Of a DNA stretch of 64,000 nt, positions 26,199 through 35,708 are shown piece after piece. The notes below the pieces were generated by a model. It saw only the letters and a list, made by a program, of their open reading frames with translations, made no database searches and had not been told where the DNA came from. The first letter of the stretch is position 1. Each line of letters starts with the position of its first letter. The stretch comes from DATARH01 sp036008175 (GTDB taxonomy: Bacteria; Pseudomonadota; Alphaproteobacteria; ATCC43930; CGMCC-115725). Location of the stretch: contig DASYOB010000059.1 in assembly GCA_036008175.1 (NCBI GenBank), forward strand, positions 6,387 through 70,386, written 5' to 3'. The translations under genes and the position numbers were made by a program.

Positions 26199-27293
26199 TC
26201 AGCAGCCGGATTTGCACCGGCTCCACAGGCGGGTGCGGATGCGCTCATAGGCGCGCGGCGCCGGCAGGTCGATGTAGAGCAGCCGGCGCACCGATTCCGG
26301 CGGGTAGATGCCGCGATCGTCGCGGATTTCCGGCTTCACGTAAGCCGTCGCGGCGAGGTTCGGGTTCGGGTAGGAGACAGCGTTGCTGACCGCGGCGATG
26401 ATTTCGGGCTGCAGGATGTAATTGATGAACTGCAACGCGTTGTCTGGATGCGGCGCGTCGGCCGGAATGCCGAACATGTCGATCGACATCTGCGCGCCCT
26501 CACGCGGCACCCGGAAGGCGATGTCGACGCCGCTCTCGGCCTCGCTCGCGCGGTTGCGCGCCTGGATCACATCGCCCGAATAGCCGAGCGCGATGCACAG
26601 ATCGCCGGTCGCCAGATCGTTGATGTATTGCGAGGAGTGGAACTTGCGGACATAGGGCCGGATCCGCTGGATCAACTCGGCGGCGCGGTCGAGATCGTCG
26701 AGGTCGCGGCTCTTCGGGTCGAGCCCGAGATAGGCGAGCGCCGCCGGAAACACCTCCTGCGGCGTGTCGAGCAGGCCAATGCCGCAGCCGGAAAGCTTCT
26801 CCGCCAGCGCCGGATCGAACAGCAGTGCGAGGCGGTCGCGCGGAACGTCCGGCCCGAGGGCGCGATCGAGCATCGCGACGTTGTAGCCGATCCCGGTGAC
26901 GCTCCAGAGGTAGGGGACGCCATGTGCGTTGCCGGCATCGGCGGTCGCGGCCAATGCCAGCAGCTGCGGGTCGAGGTTCTTCCAGGTCGGCAGCTTCGAT
27001 TTGTCGAGCATCCGGTAGGCGCCTGCCTTGATTTGCCGCGCCATGAACGGGCTCGCCGACGGCACGACGATGTCGTAGCCGGAATGGCCGGCGAGCAATT
27101 TGGCTTCGAGCACCTCGTTGCCGTCATAGACATCGTAGGTGACGGCGATGCCCGTTTCCTTCTCGAAATTGGCGATCGTGTCGGGCGCGATGTAGTCCGA
27201 CCAGTTGTAGACATGCAGCACCGGCTCTTCCGCAGCCGCGGCGAACGGCCAAAGCAGCAGCGCAAGAAGGCTCAAGCGCAGAATCGCAAGCAT
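26199..27293 (-). CDS. potF: PotF/PotD-like periplasmic polyamine-binding protein
   Basis: Solute-binding protein of the same transporter. The 364-residue product begins at ATG 27293 with a signal peptide (LAILRLSLLALLLWPFAAAA), followed by the family hallmark VLHVYNWSDYIAPDT at the mature N-terminus. The body has the bilobal PotD/PotF pattern (PYLWSVTGIGYN, LGYSGD, GIPADAPHP). Its gene starts seven bases after the ubiH-like gene stops, so both probably share a transcript. Ligand identity (putrescine, spermidine or other) is not certain. Confidence 0.92.
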   Translation of the reverse strand: MLAILRLSLLALLLWPFAAAAEEPVLHVYNWSDYIAPDTIANFEKETGIAVTYDVYDGNEVLEAKLLAGHSGYDIVVPSASPFMARQIKAGAYRMLDKSKLPTWKNLDPQLLALAATADAGNAHGVPYLWSVTGIGYNVAMLDRALGPDVPRDRLALLFDPALAEKLSGCGIGLLDTPQEVFPAALAYLGLDPKSRDLDDLDRAAELIQRIRPYVRKFHSSQYINDLATGDLCIALGYSGDVIQARNRASEAESGVDIAFRVPREGAQMSIDMFGIPADAPHPDNALQFINYILQPEIIAAVSNAVSYPNPNLAATAYVKPEIRDDRGIYPPESVRRLLYIDLPAPRAYERIRTRLWSRCKSGC

Positions 27294-27300
27294 CGCGGGC

Positions 27301-28527
27301 CTACAGCGGCAGGCCGCGGGCGAGGCGCGGGCGCTCGCCGAGGATGCCCATCGCATGCCGCATCAACAGCCGCTTCAAGGGCGGCAGCTGGTTGACGATC
27401 GACAGCCCTACATCGCGGGCCGCCTGGATCGGCTTTATCGTGTTCGAGAACACGCGGTTGAGGCCGTCGGTTACGGCTGCGAGCGATAGCGCGTCGGCGC
27501 GACGCCAGCGCTGGTATTGCACCACGACCGAATCCTCGCCGATGTCGAGGCCGAGCCGGCGCGTATCGACCAGTAGCTCGGCGAGTGCCGCGACGTCGCG
27601 GATACCGATGTTAAGCCCCTGCCCGGCGATCGGGTGGATCACATGCGCCGCCTCGCCGACCAGCACGAGCCGGCGGGCGACATAGCGCTCGGCCTGCATC
27701 AGGGCCAGCGGGTAGGCCCAGCGCGGCCCGATCGGCTCGATATCGCCGAGAAAACCGCCGAAGCGCGCCTTCAACTCGGCCGCGAATTCCGGCTCCGGCA
27801 ATTCCAATATGCGCGGCGCCAGCTCGGCGTCTTCGGTCCACACGATCGACGACCGATCTTCGGTCATCGGCAGGATCGCGAACGGCCCCGCCGGCAGGAA
27901 ATGCTCGACCGCGATTCCGGCGTGCGGCCGCGCGTGTGCGGCCGTCGTAACAATGCCGGTCTGGCGGTAGCGCCATTCCACGGCGCGGATGCCGGCTTCC
28001 CGGCGCAACGGCGAATCCTTGCCGTCGGCCGCGGCAACGAGCCGGGCTCTGAGACGCTCGCCGTCGGCCAGCACCGCCACGGTCCCGGTCGGGCTCGGTT
28101 CCGTTGCGGCGAGCCATCGCGGCGCGAGGAGCCGCAGGTTTGGCAGCGCCTGAGCGCACTGGAACAGTGCCCGGCGCAGCACCCGGTTCTCGACGATGTA
28201 GCCGAGCGGGGTGTCGCCGTCGGGTCCTGGGCCCAACTCGCGTCGATCATAATGCAGGAAAAACGGCGATTCGTCGTCGGCGACGCGGATCTCGCGGATC
28301 GGCTCGGCCTCGGCGGCGATCCGTGGCCACAAGCCGATCCCATCGAACACCAGGCGCGAGCCGTAGGCGATTGCGGAAGTGCGGCCGTCAAACCTCTCAT
28401 CCAGCATCGCCGCGGGGTCCTGGCGGTCGATGATGGCGACGTCGAGGTCGGCGCCGGCGCAGGCGACACCTAGCAGCATGCCCACCAAACCGCCGCCCGC
28501 GACCACCAGCTCAGCATCATCGGCCAT
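27301..28527 (-). CDS. UbiH/UbiF/COQ6-family FAD-dependent hydroxylase
   Basis: A 408-residue flavoprotein monooxygenase, probably one of the ring hydroxylases of ubiquinone biosynthesis. It has the FAD-binding GGGLVG motif (11-16) near the N-terminus, a DG motif (AADGKDSPLR), and the second FAD motif LVGEAAHVIHPIAGQGLN, where Glu replaces the more common Asp of GD. Which ring position it modifies cannot be read from sequence. It is divergent from sucC and heads the pot cluster. Confidence 0.88.
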   Translation of the reverse strand: MADDAELVVAGGGLVGMLLGVACAGADLDVAIIDRQDPAAMLDERFDGRTSAIAYGSRLVFDGIGLWPRIAAEAEPIREIRVADDESPFFLHYDRRELGPGPDGDTPLGYIVENRVLRRALFQCAQALPNLRLLAPRWLAATEPSPTGTVAVLADGERLRARLVAAADGKDSPLRREAGIRAVEWRYRQTGIVTTAAHARPHAGIAVEHFLPAGPFAILPMTEDRSSIVWTEDAELAPRILELPEPEFAAELKARFGGFLGDIEPIGPRWAYPLALMQAERYVARRLVLVGEAAHVIHPIAGQGLNIGIRDVAALAELLVDTRRLGLDIGEDSVVVQYQRWRRADALSLAAVTDGLNRVFSNTIKPIQAARDVGLSIVNQLPPLKRLLMRHAMGILGERPRLARGLPL

Positions 28528-28694
28528 GGGCGCAGGATGGGTCGGCCGCCGGGCGCTGTCCAGCGCTCTCCAGGCGCGCTTCTGCCGCGCGATTGTTGCC
28601 GATTGGCGTCGCGCCGCGCGGACCCTATCTATAGCTCGCTCCGTTCAGGGGGGCGGGGCCGGCGTGTCGCCGTCCTTCGAGCGCGAACCGATAG

Positions 28695-29864
28695 ATGAAC
28701 ATCCACGAATATCAGGCAAAGCAGCTGTTGGCGAAATTCGGCGTAGCGGTCCCGCCGGGCGGCGTCGCCTATACCGCGGCGGAAGCGGTCGAGGTGGCGA
28801 GCCGGCTCGGCGGCGAGCGCTGGGCGGTCAAAGCGCAGATCCATGCCGGCGGCCGCGGCAAGGCGGGCGGGGTCAAGCTGGTGCGTTCGGAAGACGAGGT
28901 CGGTACCGCCGCGCGTGAACTGATCGGCAAGACCCTGGTCACGCACCAGACCGGCCCCGAGGGGCGGGTCGTCAAGCGGGTGTACGTCGAGGCCGCGTCG
29001 AACATCGCACGCGAGCTTTATTTAGCGCTGTCGATCGATCGGGGCAGCGGCCGGATTACGATCATCGGCGCCGCTGAGGGCGGCATGGAAATCGAGGAAT
29101 TGGCGGAGCGTGCACCGGAGAAGATCGTCAAGGAGGCGATCGACCCGGCCGCCGGCTTGTCGCCGTTCTACGCGCGCCGGCTAGGCTTTGTCTTTGGCCT
29201 CTCGGCGCCACAAATTGGCAAGCTGGTCGAATTCGTCGCCGCGCTCTATCGCGCCTTTACTGAGCTTGATGCCTCGCTCGTCGAAATCAACCCATTGGTG
29301 CTGACCGCCGAGGGCGACCTGCTCGCGCTCGACGCCAAGTTCGGCTTCGACGACAACGCCCTGTTTCGCCATCCCGATGTCGAGGCGTTGCGCGACGAGG
29401 ACGAGGAAGACCCGATCGAGCTCGAAGCCGGCAAGCACGCGCTCAATTACGTCAAGCTCGACGGCAATATCGGCTGCATGGTCAACGGCGCCGGACTCGC
29501 CATGGCGACGATGGACATCATCAAGCTGTTCGGCGGCAACCCGGCGAATTTTCTCGATGTCGGTGGCGGCGCGACGAAGGAGCGGGTGACGATCGCGTTC
29601 AAGCTGATCCTCTCCGACCCCAACGTCGAGGCGATCCTCGTCAACATCTTCGGCGGCATCATGCGCTGCGACGTGATCGCCGAGGGCATCGTCTCCGCCG
29701 CGCGCGAGGTCAATTTGCATGTGCCGCTGGTGGTCCGCCTCGAAGGCACCAATGTCGAATTGGGCCGCCGCATCCTGAGCCAATCCGGGCTGCCTTTGAT
29801 CGCCGCCGAGGGGTTCGAGGACGCCGCGAAGAAGGTCGTCGACGCGATCCGGGAGGCGGCTTGA
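28695..29864 (+). CDS. sucC: Succinyl-CoA synthetase (ADP-forming), beta subunit
   Basis: Beta subunit of the TCA-cycle enzyme that makes succinate and ATP (or GTP) from succinyl-CoA. The 389-residue product has the family's usual length, with the ATP-grasp N-terminal signature MNIHEYQAKQLLAKFGV, the HAGGRGKAGGVK loop, and the CoA-ligase domain with NIFGGIMRCDVIAEGI. Its stop overlaps the sucD ATG (TGATG). It opens the sucCD-sucA-sucB-lpd block. The malate dehydrogenase gene often found upstream in alphaproteobacteria is absent here. Confidence 0.96.
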   Translation: MNIHEYQAKQLLAKFGVAVPPGGVAYTAAEAVEVASRLGGERWAVKAQIHAGGRGKAGGVKLVRSEDEVGTAARELIGKTLVTHQTGPEGRVVKRVYVEAASNIARELYLALSIDRGSGRITIIGAAEGGMEIEELAERAPEKIVKEAIDPAAGLSPFYARRLGFVFGLSAPQIGKLVEFVAALYRAFTELDASLVEINPLVLTAEGDLLALDAKFGFDDNALFRHPDVEALRDEDEEDPIELEAGKHALNYVKLDGNIGCMVNGAGLAMATMDIIKLFGGNPANFLDVGGGATKERVTIAFKLILSDPNVEAILVNIFGGIMRCDVIAEGIVSAAREVNLHVPLVVRLEGTNVELGRRILSQSGLPLIAAEGFEDAAKKVVDAIREAA

Positions 29865-30739
29865 TGTCGATCATCGTCGATGCCAGCACCACGGTGATTT
29901 GTCAGGGCTTTACCGGCTCGCAGGGTACCTTCCATTCCGAGCAGGCGATCGCCTACGGCACAAAAATGGTCGGCGGCGTGACCCCGGGAAAGGGCGGCAC
30001 CAAGCATCTCGACCTGCCGGTGTTCGACACGGTGCACGAGGCGCGTGCCAAAACAGGCGCCACCGCGACCGTGATCTATGTGCCGCCGCCCTTCGCCGCC
30101 GATGCGATTCTCGAAGCGGTAGATGCGGGCATCGAGCTGGTGGTGTGCATCACCGAGGGTATCCCGGTCCTCGACATGGTGCGGGTGAAACGCGCGCTCG
30201 ACGGCTCGAAGAGTACGCTGATCGGGCCGAACTGCCCGGGGGTCATCACTCCCGACGAATGCAAGATTGGCATCATGCCCGGCCACATTCATCGCAGAGG
30301 CCGCGTCGGCATCGTCTCGCGCTCGGGCACCTTGACCTACGAGGCGGTGGCGCAGACGACCGCCGCCGGGCTCGGCCAATCGAGCTGCGTCGGCGTCGGC
30401 GGCGATCCGATTCACGGGCTCGATTTTATTGACGTATTGGAGATGTTTCTCGCCGACGACGAGACCGAGGCGATCGTGATGATTGGCGAGATCGGCGGCA
30501 CCGCCGAGGAGGAAGGCGCCGCGCTGATAAAATCCTCGCGCCGCAAAAAGCCGATGGTCGGTTTCATTGCCGGCGCCGCTGCGCCGCCGGGGCGGCGGAT
30601 GGGGCATGCCGGCGCGATCATATCAGGCGGCAAGGGCACGGCCGGCGACAAGATGGAGGCGCTCAGAAGCGCCGGGATCACGGTCTGCGAATCGCCAGCC
30701 GCGATCGGCACGACGATGAAGCACGTGCTGCAAGGGTAA
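29864..30739 (+). CDS. sucD: Succinyl-CoA synthetase, alpha subunit
   Basis: Alpha subunit, 291 residues. It carries the CoA-binding domain (QGFTGSQGTFHSEQAI), the NCPG segment and the phosphohistidine region with GHAGAIISGGKGTA, which includes the active-site His. The ATG at 29864 overlaps the sucC stop, so the subunits are translationally coupled. Directly after its stop comes the lower-GC DUF2971 gene instead of sucA. Confidence 0.96.
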   Translation: MSIIVDASTTVICQGFTGSQGTFHSEQAIAYGTKMVGGVTPGKGGTKHLDLPVFDTVHEARAKTGATATVIYVPPPFAADAILEAVDAGIELVVCITEGIPVLDMVRVKRALDGSKSTLIGPNCPGVITPDECKIGIMPGHIHRRGRVGIVSRSGTLTYEAVAQTTAAGLGQSSCVGVGGDPIHGLDFIDVLEMFLADDETEAIVMIGEIGGTAEEEGAALIKSSRRKKPMVGFIAGAAAPPGRRMGHAGAIISGGKGTAGDKMEALRSAGITVCESPAAIGTTMKHVLQG

Positions 30740-30767
30740 GGAGCGGGCAGCTTCGCAGCTATTTTAG

Positions 30768-31565
30768 ATGACCATCGAAACGTATCCCGATCAGCTTGAG
30801 CCGGAAAATCAAGACGCCGTCATTTGGCGGTTCATAAGCATGGCTAAGTTCCAAAATTTGATCGAGACCGGCGAATTGTACTTCTGCCGGGCTGATCTGT
30901 TCTCCAACGATGAGCGCGAAGGATTGCCACCCGAGGAATACCTGCCCGCGCTCTTGGGGTTGAATCCACTCGTTCTACGTGACCGACAGCAACTCAATCA
31001 TCAGATTGGCTCCATCGCGCAGTTTCGCGAGAGCTTCTACATTAGCTGCTGGCAGCTCTTTCGCGATGAAACCTACAAAATGTGGAAGGAATACGGTGAA
31101 GGTGGAGTAGCTATTTGCTCCCGGTATTCGCTTCTGAAGTCGGCGCTCGATGCAATGGACGATCGCGCATTTCTGGGGCTGGTCCGCTACGGTGCGGAGC
31201 ACCTCACAGGCTTCAATCTGTTCCGATTTATCACGACCAAGCGCGTGGATTATGCAGCCGAACAAGAAGTTCGCGCGATGTTGTGGATCATGGACCCTCT
31301 TGCAGGGATTAATCGGCATTTCGATATTGCGAATCAAGCGCACTCACGCCCGCTCACCCCTCCGCCGGAACGGGTATTGCAGGGCCAAAGGCGGGGAGTG
31401 GACCTGCAGACGCTCGTGACGGAAATAGTTGTTACGCCCTGGGCATCCCCTGCGGCCTACGACGAAATCAACCGGTTGGCTACCAGTAACGGCTATGCCT
31501 TTCCGATTCGGTTGTCCCAGCTTGCCCGTTACCGCGAGTTGCTTCCCTCGACGGTATCGCGCTGA
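30768..31565 (+). CDS. DUF2971-like protein inserted in the suc operon
   Basis: A 265-residue soluble protein resembling DUF2971: an N-terminal FISMAKFQNLIETGELYFCR segment and a mid-region with SCWQLFRDETYKMW and EGGVAI. The function is unknown. The gene is visibly less GC-rich than its neighbours and uses rarer codons (ATT, AAT, TTG, ATA), which suggests later arrival. It sits 28 bases after sucD and its stop abuts the sucA region, so it lies in the same transcription unit. A polar effect on sucA is avoided only if the operon mRNA reads through. Confidence 0.75.
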   Translation: MTIETYPDQLEPENQDAVIWRFISMAKFQNLIETGELYFCRADLFSNDEREGLPPEEYLPALLGLNPLVLRDRQQLNHQIGSIAQFRESFYISCWQLFRDETYKMWKEYGEGGVAICSRYSLLKSALDAMDDRAFLGLVRYGAEHLTGFNLFRFITTKRVDYAAEQEVRAMLWIMDPLAGINRHFDIANQAHSRPLTPPPERVLQGQRRGVDLQTLVTEIVVTPWASPAAYDEINRLATSNGYAFPIRLSQLARYRELLPSTVSR

Positions 31566-31586
31566 ATGAGGGTTGTTTCTCGAACC

Positions 31587-34436
31587 ATGGACCGCTTGAA
31601 CGGCGCCACGTTTCTGTCGGGCGCCAATGCCGAGTTCATCGCCGAGCTGTATAGCCGCTATCTTGAAGACCCGAGTGCGGTGGACGACAGCTGGCGCGCG
31701 TTCTTTGCGGAGTTTGGCGATGACGCGGCCTCGGTAAGAGCCGAGCGTGCCGGGCCGCCGTGGGCGCGGCCATTGCCGCCGCTCGCCGGGCCCGAGCCGG
31801 GTGGTGCGGCTCCCGCCCAGCCGGTGTCGGCAGAAGCCGTCCAGGAGGCGGCGACCGCATCGATCCGCGCCCTTCAGCTGATACGCGCCTACCGGGTGCG
31901 CGGCCATCTCCTGGCCGATCTCGACCCGCTCGGCCTCGAACAGCGCGGCCACCCTCCCGAGCTCGATTACCGCACCTACGGCTTCACCGAGGCCGATCTC
32001 GACCGCGAGATCTTCATCAACAATCTCGGCCGCGAACGCGCCGCGCTGCGCGAGATCCTCGCGATCCTGCGCGAGACCTATTGCGGCCATATCGGCGTCG
32101 AGTACATGCATATCCAGGTGCTGGAAGAGCGCCAATGGATCCAGCAGAAATTCGAGCATCGCGCCAAGGGGCAAACCGGGCGCCCGAGCCTGACCAGCGC
32201 AGCAAAGAAGGAAATCCTGCGGGTCCTGACCGAGGCCGAGACCTTCGAGCGGTTTCTCGACCGGCGCTATACCGGGACCAAGCGTTTCGGCATCGAAGGC
32301 GCCGAGTCGCTGATGCCGGCGCTCGAGGCCATCCTGCGCTGCGGCGCCGAGTTGGGGATCCGCGAGTTCGTTGTCGGCATGCCGCATCGCGGCCGGCTCA
32401 ACGTGCTCGCCAATTTCATGCGCAAGCCTTACGCGGCGATCTTCTCCGAGTTCCAGGGCAATGCCGCCAACCCCGAGCACGTCCAGGGCTCGGGCGATGT
32501 CAAATACCATCTCGGCACCTCCACCGACCGCGACATCGGAGGTCGCAACGTGCATCTATCGCTCGCCGCCAACCCGTCGCATCTGGAAGCGGTGAACCCT
32601 GTCGTGCTCGGCAAGGTGCGCGCGAAACAGCGCCAGCATGGCGACAGTGAACGCAAGGAGGTCGTCGGCATCCTGATGCATGGCGACGCCGCCTTCGCCG
32701 GTCAGGGCGTCGTCGCCGAGTCGCTGGAACTGTCGGAGCTGCGCGGTTTCCGTACTGGCGGCACCATCCACATTATCGTCAACAACCAAATCGGCTTCAC
32801 CACGAGCCCGGCTTTCGCCCGCTCTAGCCCGTATCCCTCCGACATCGCCAAGGGCGTGCAGGCGCCGATCCTCCATGTCAACGGCGACGACCCGGAGGCG
32901 GTCGTTGAGGTGGCGCGCGTTGCGACCGAATTCCGTCAGCGCTTCAACAAGGATGTGGTCATCGACCTGTTCTGCTACCGCCGGCATGGCCACAACGAGG
33001 GTGACGAGCCGGCCTTCACTCAGCCGCTGATGTACCGCACGATCGCGCGCCGTCCGACGACGCGGCAGATCTACGCCAACCGGCTTGTCGCCGAGGGGGT
33101 GCTTACCGAAGCCGAGGTCGAGGCGATGGCCAGCCGGTTCATTGCTCATCTGGAAAGCCAATTCGCGGCGGCCGAGAACTACCGGCCGAACAAGGCCGAC
33201 TGGCTGGAGGGAGCCTGGGCCGGGCTGGAGACGGCACCCGACGACGACCGCCGCGGCGACACCGCCGCCCCGCTCGCGTTATTGCGCGAGGTCGGACGCG
33301 GTCTGGTGACGGTGCCGGAAGGCTTTCACCTGAACCGCAAGGTCGCCCGGCTGCTTGACGCAAAGCGTGAGGCAATTGAATCCGGCGAGAACATCGATTG
33401 GGCCACAGCGGAGGCGCTGGCAATCGGCACGCTATGCGCCGAGGGAACGCATGTGCGGTTGTCGGGCCAGGACAGCGGCCGCGGCACCTTCTCGCATCGC
33501 CACGCCGTTCTGGTCGATCAGGAGAGCGAGGAACGTTACGTCCCGATCAACCACGTCGGCAAGGGGCAGGCGCCGTTCGACATCATCGACAGCCCGCTTT
33601 CGGAAGCGGCGGTGGTTGGCTTCGAGTACGGGTACAGCCTCGCCGATCCGAAGACGCTGGTCATCTGGGAGGCGCAGTTCGGCGATTTCGCCAACGGCGC
33701 CCAGGTCATCGTCGACCAGTTTCTCAGCTCGGGCGAAGCCAAATGGCTGCGCATGAGCGGACTCGTGCTGCTGCTGCCGCACGGCTATGAAGGGCAAGGG
33801 CCGGAGCATTCCTCGGCACGGATCGAGCGCTATTTGCAGCTCTGCGCCGAGGACAACATGCAAATCTGCAACCTGACGACCGCCGCCAATTATTTCCATG
33901 CGCTGCGGCGGCAGATCCGGCGCAATTTCAGGAAGCCGCTGGTGGTCTTCACGCCGAAATCGCTGCTGCGCGCGAAGGAGGTCATGTCGCCGCTCGCCGA
34001 TATGGGACCGGGCACGACATTCCACCGGATCATCGACGAGAGCGAAAAAATTGCGCCCGATGAACAGGTGCGGCGCGTCGTGCTGTCGAGCGGCAAGGTC
34101 TATTTCGACCTGCTCAAGGTACGCGCCGAGAAGGGCGACGACAAAGTCGCGCTGGTGCGGGTAGAGCAGCTTTACCCGTTCCCGTTCGCCACCCTCGCCA
34201 AGGTGTTCCAACGCTATCGCAACGCCGAGGTGGTCTGGTGCCAGGAGGAGCCGCAGAACATGGGCGCCTGGGGCTTTGTCGACCGCCGCATCGAGCAAAT
34301 GCTGGCCGGACTTGATGTCGCCGCGAAGCGCCTGCGCTTTGTCGGCCGGGCCGAGGCCGCTTCGCCCGCGACCGGGCTGTTCCGGCGCCATGCGCAGGAA
34401 CAGGCGCATCTCGTTGCTGATGCAGTGGCGGCGTGA
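31587..34436 (+). CDS. sucA: 2-oxoglutarate dehydrogenase E1 component
   Basis: Thiamine-diphosphate enzyme that decarboxylates 2-oxoglutarate and transfers the succinyl group to the lipoyl domain of SucB. About 949 residues from ATG 31587 (MDRLNGATFLSGANAEFIAELY matches the usual N-terminus); ATG 31566, next to the DUF2971 stop, would add seven residues. Recognised parts are the E1 signature VVGMPHRGRLNVLAN, the cofactor region (HGDAAFAGQGVVAES, then NNQIGFTT), and the C-terminal domain with RVEQLYPFPF and CQEEPQNMGAW. Confidence 0.94.
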   Translation: MDRLNGATFLSGANAEFIAELYSRYLEDPSAVDDSWRAFFAEFGDDAASVRAERAGPPWARPLPPLAGPEPGGAAPAQPVSAEAVQEAATASIRALQLIRAYRVRGHLLADLDPLGLEQRGHPPELDYRTYGFTEADLDREIFINNLGRERAALREILAILRETYCGHIGVEYMHIQVLEERQWIQQKFEHRAKGQTGRPSLTSAAKKEILRVLTEAETFERFLDRRYTGTKRFGIEGAESLMPALEAILRCGAELGIREFVVGMPHRGRLNVLANFMRKPYAAIFSEFQGNAANPEHVQGSGDVKYHLGTSTDRDIGGRNVHLSLAANPSHLEAVNPVVLGKVRAKQRQHGDSERKEVVGILMHGDAAFAGQGVVAESLELSELRGFRTGGTIHIIVNNQIGFTTSPAFARSSPYPSDIAKGVQAPILHVNGDDPEAVVEVARVATEFRQRFNKDVVIDLFCYRRHGHNEGDEPAFTQPLMYRTIARRPTTRQIYANRLVAEGVLTEAEVEAMASRFIAHLESQFAAAENYRPNKADWLEGAWAGLETAPDDDRRGDTAAPLALLREVGRGLVTVPEGFHLNRKVARLLDAKREAIESGENIDWATAEALAIGTLCAEGTHVRLSGQDSGRGTFSHRHAVLVDQESEERYVPINHVGKGQAPFDIIDSPLSEAAVVGFEYGYSLADPKTLVIWEAQFGDFANGAQVIVDQFLSSGEAKWLRMSGLVLLLPHGYEGQGPEHSSARIERYLQLCAEDNMQICNLTTAANYFHALRRQIRRNFRKPLVVFTPKSLLRAKEVMSPLADMGPGTTFHRIIDESEKIAPDEQVRRVVLSSGKVYFDLLKVRAEKGDDKVALVRVEQLYPFPFATLAKVFQRYRNAEVVWCQEEPQNMGAWGFVDRRIEQMLAGLDVAAKRLRFVGRAEAASPATGLFRRHAQEQAHLVADAVAA

Positions 34437-34445
34437 GCCCAGCGC

Positions 34446-35675
34446 ATGGCGACCGAGATCAGGGTCCCGACACTCGGTGAGTCGATCACCGAGGCGACGG
34501 TCGCGCGCTGGCTGAAGCAGCCGGGCGAGGCGGTCGAACGCGACGAGCCGGTCGTTGAGCTGGAGACCGACAAGGTCACCCTGGAAGTGCCCGCGCCCGC
34601 AGCCGGGCGGCTTGGCGAAGTGATCGCCGTCGAAGGCGCCAATGTGCCGGTCGGGGCGGTGCTCGGCACGATCGCCGACGGCGCTGCGGCCGCGGCCCCT
34701 CACCCTGTCCCTCTCCCCGCGAGCGGGGAGAGGGTGTCCGAGGCGAAGGCGCGGATGGGTGAGGGGCAATCGGCGCTCGAACGATCCGGCCCGGCCGTCC
34801 GCAAGCTTGTCGCCGAGACCGGGATCGATGCAACGCAGATCACGCCGACCGGTCGCGGCGGTCGCGTGACGAAAGGCGATGTGATCGCCGCCCGCGATCA
34901 ACGCACGCCGTCTGCTCCGGTAAGCGAGGCGCCGTCCGAACCCGCCCCCGCGCCACGGCGCGATCGGCCGCCGGCCGAACGCGAGACCCGGGTACGCATG
35001 ACCCGGCTGCGCCGCCGCATCGCCGAGCGCCTGAAGGAGGCGCAGAACACCGCGGCGATGCTCACGACCTTTAACGAGATCGACATGTCGGCGGCGATGG
35101 CGCTGCGCGAGCGCTGGCGCGAATCGTTCGAGAAAAAGCACGGCGTGCGGCTCGGCTTCATGTCGATCTTCGTAAAGGCGGCGATTGTCGGCTTGAAGGA
35201 ATTGCCGGCGGTTAATGCCGAGATCGATGGCGAGGACATCGTCTACAAGAATCATTACGACATCGGCGTCGCGGTCGGCACCGAGCAAGGCCTAGTCGTG
35301 CCGGTGGTGCGTGATGTGGACGCGAAGAGCTTTGCCGACATCGAGAAGGAGATCGGCGCGCTCGGCCGCAAGGCGCGCGACGGCAAGTTGACGATCGAAG
35401 ACCTCTCTGGCGGTACCTTTACGATCTCGAACGGCGGGGTCTACGGGTCGCTGTTATCGACGCCGATCCTCAATCCACCGCAATCGGCGATCCTCGGCAT
35501 GCACAAGACCGAGCGCCGGCCCGTCGCGATCGGCGACAAGATCGAGATCCGGCCGATGATGTATGTCGCGCTCTCCTACGACCACCGCATCGTCGACGGC
35601 CGCGAGGCGGTGACTTTTCTGGTGCGCATCAAGGAATGCGTCGAGGACCCGTCGCGCATCCTGTTCGACATCTGA
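34446..35675 (+). CDS. sucB: Dihydrolipoyl succinyltransferase (2-oxoglutarate dehydrogenase E2)
   Basis: E2 core of the 2-oxoglutarate dehydrogenase complex, 409 residues: lipoyl domain with Lys43 in ETDKVTLEVPAP, a linker, the E3/E1-binding domain (about 113-145) and the acyltransferase domain with catalytic His in YDHRIVDGREAV. The linker (about residues 85-108, starting PHPVPLPASGER) is encoded by a palindromic repeat at 34696-34766 that keeps the reading frame. The linker is otherwise flexible and tolerant, which may be why the insertion survived. The start is nine bases after the sucA stop. Confidence 0.95.
   Translation: MATEIRVPTLGESITEATVARWLKQPGEAVERDEPVVELETDKVTLEVPAPAAGRLGEVIAVEGANVPVGAVLGTIADGAAAAAPHPVPLPASGERVSEAKARMGEGQSALERSGPAVRKLVAETGIDATQITPTGRGGRVTKGDVIAARDQRTPSAPVSEAPSEPAPAPRRDRPPAERETRVRMTRLRRRIAERLKEAQNTAAMLTTFNEIDMSAAMALRERWRESFEKKHGVRLGFMSIFVKAAIVGLKELPAVNAEIDGEDIVYKNHYDIGVAVGTEQGLVVPVVRDVDAKSFADIEKEIGALGRKARDGKLTIEDLSGGTFTISNGGVYGSLLSTPILNPPQSAILGMHKTERRPVAIGDKIEIRPMMYVALSYDHRIVDGREAVTFLVRIKECVEDPSRILFDI
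34696..34766. repeat. Palindromic repeat embedded in the sucB reading frame
   Basis: Outer arms CCCCTCACCC (34696-34705) and GGGTGAGGGG (34757-34766) are perfect complements. An inner stem CCCTCTCCCCGC (34709-34720) and GCGGGGAGAGGG (34723-34734) has a two-base loop. This is the pattern of a widespread intergenic proteobacterial palindrome, here read through by sucB in frame. The element is 71 bases; one extra base, probably from a target duplication or shift, restores phase. Confidence 0.75.
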
Positions 35676-35708
35676 CCCGCAGAATGATCCGTTCTCCAAC
35701 CTCAATCG

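Noticed and set aside
27301..28527. GE instead of GD in the second FAD motif of the UbiH-type enzyme as an anomaly
   Set aside because: Glu in this position is seen in other UbiH-type hydroxylases of alphaproteobacteria, so it is not reported as unusual.
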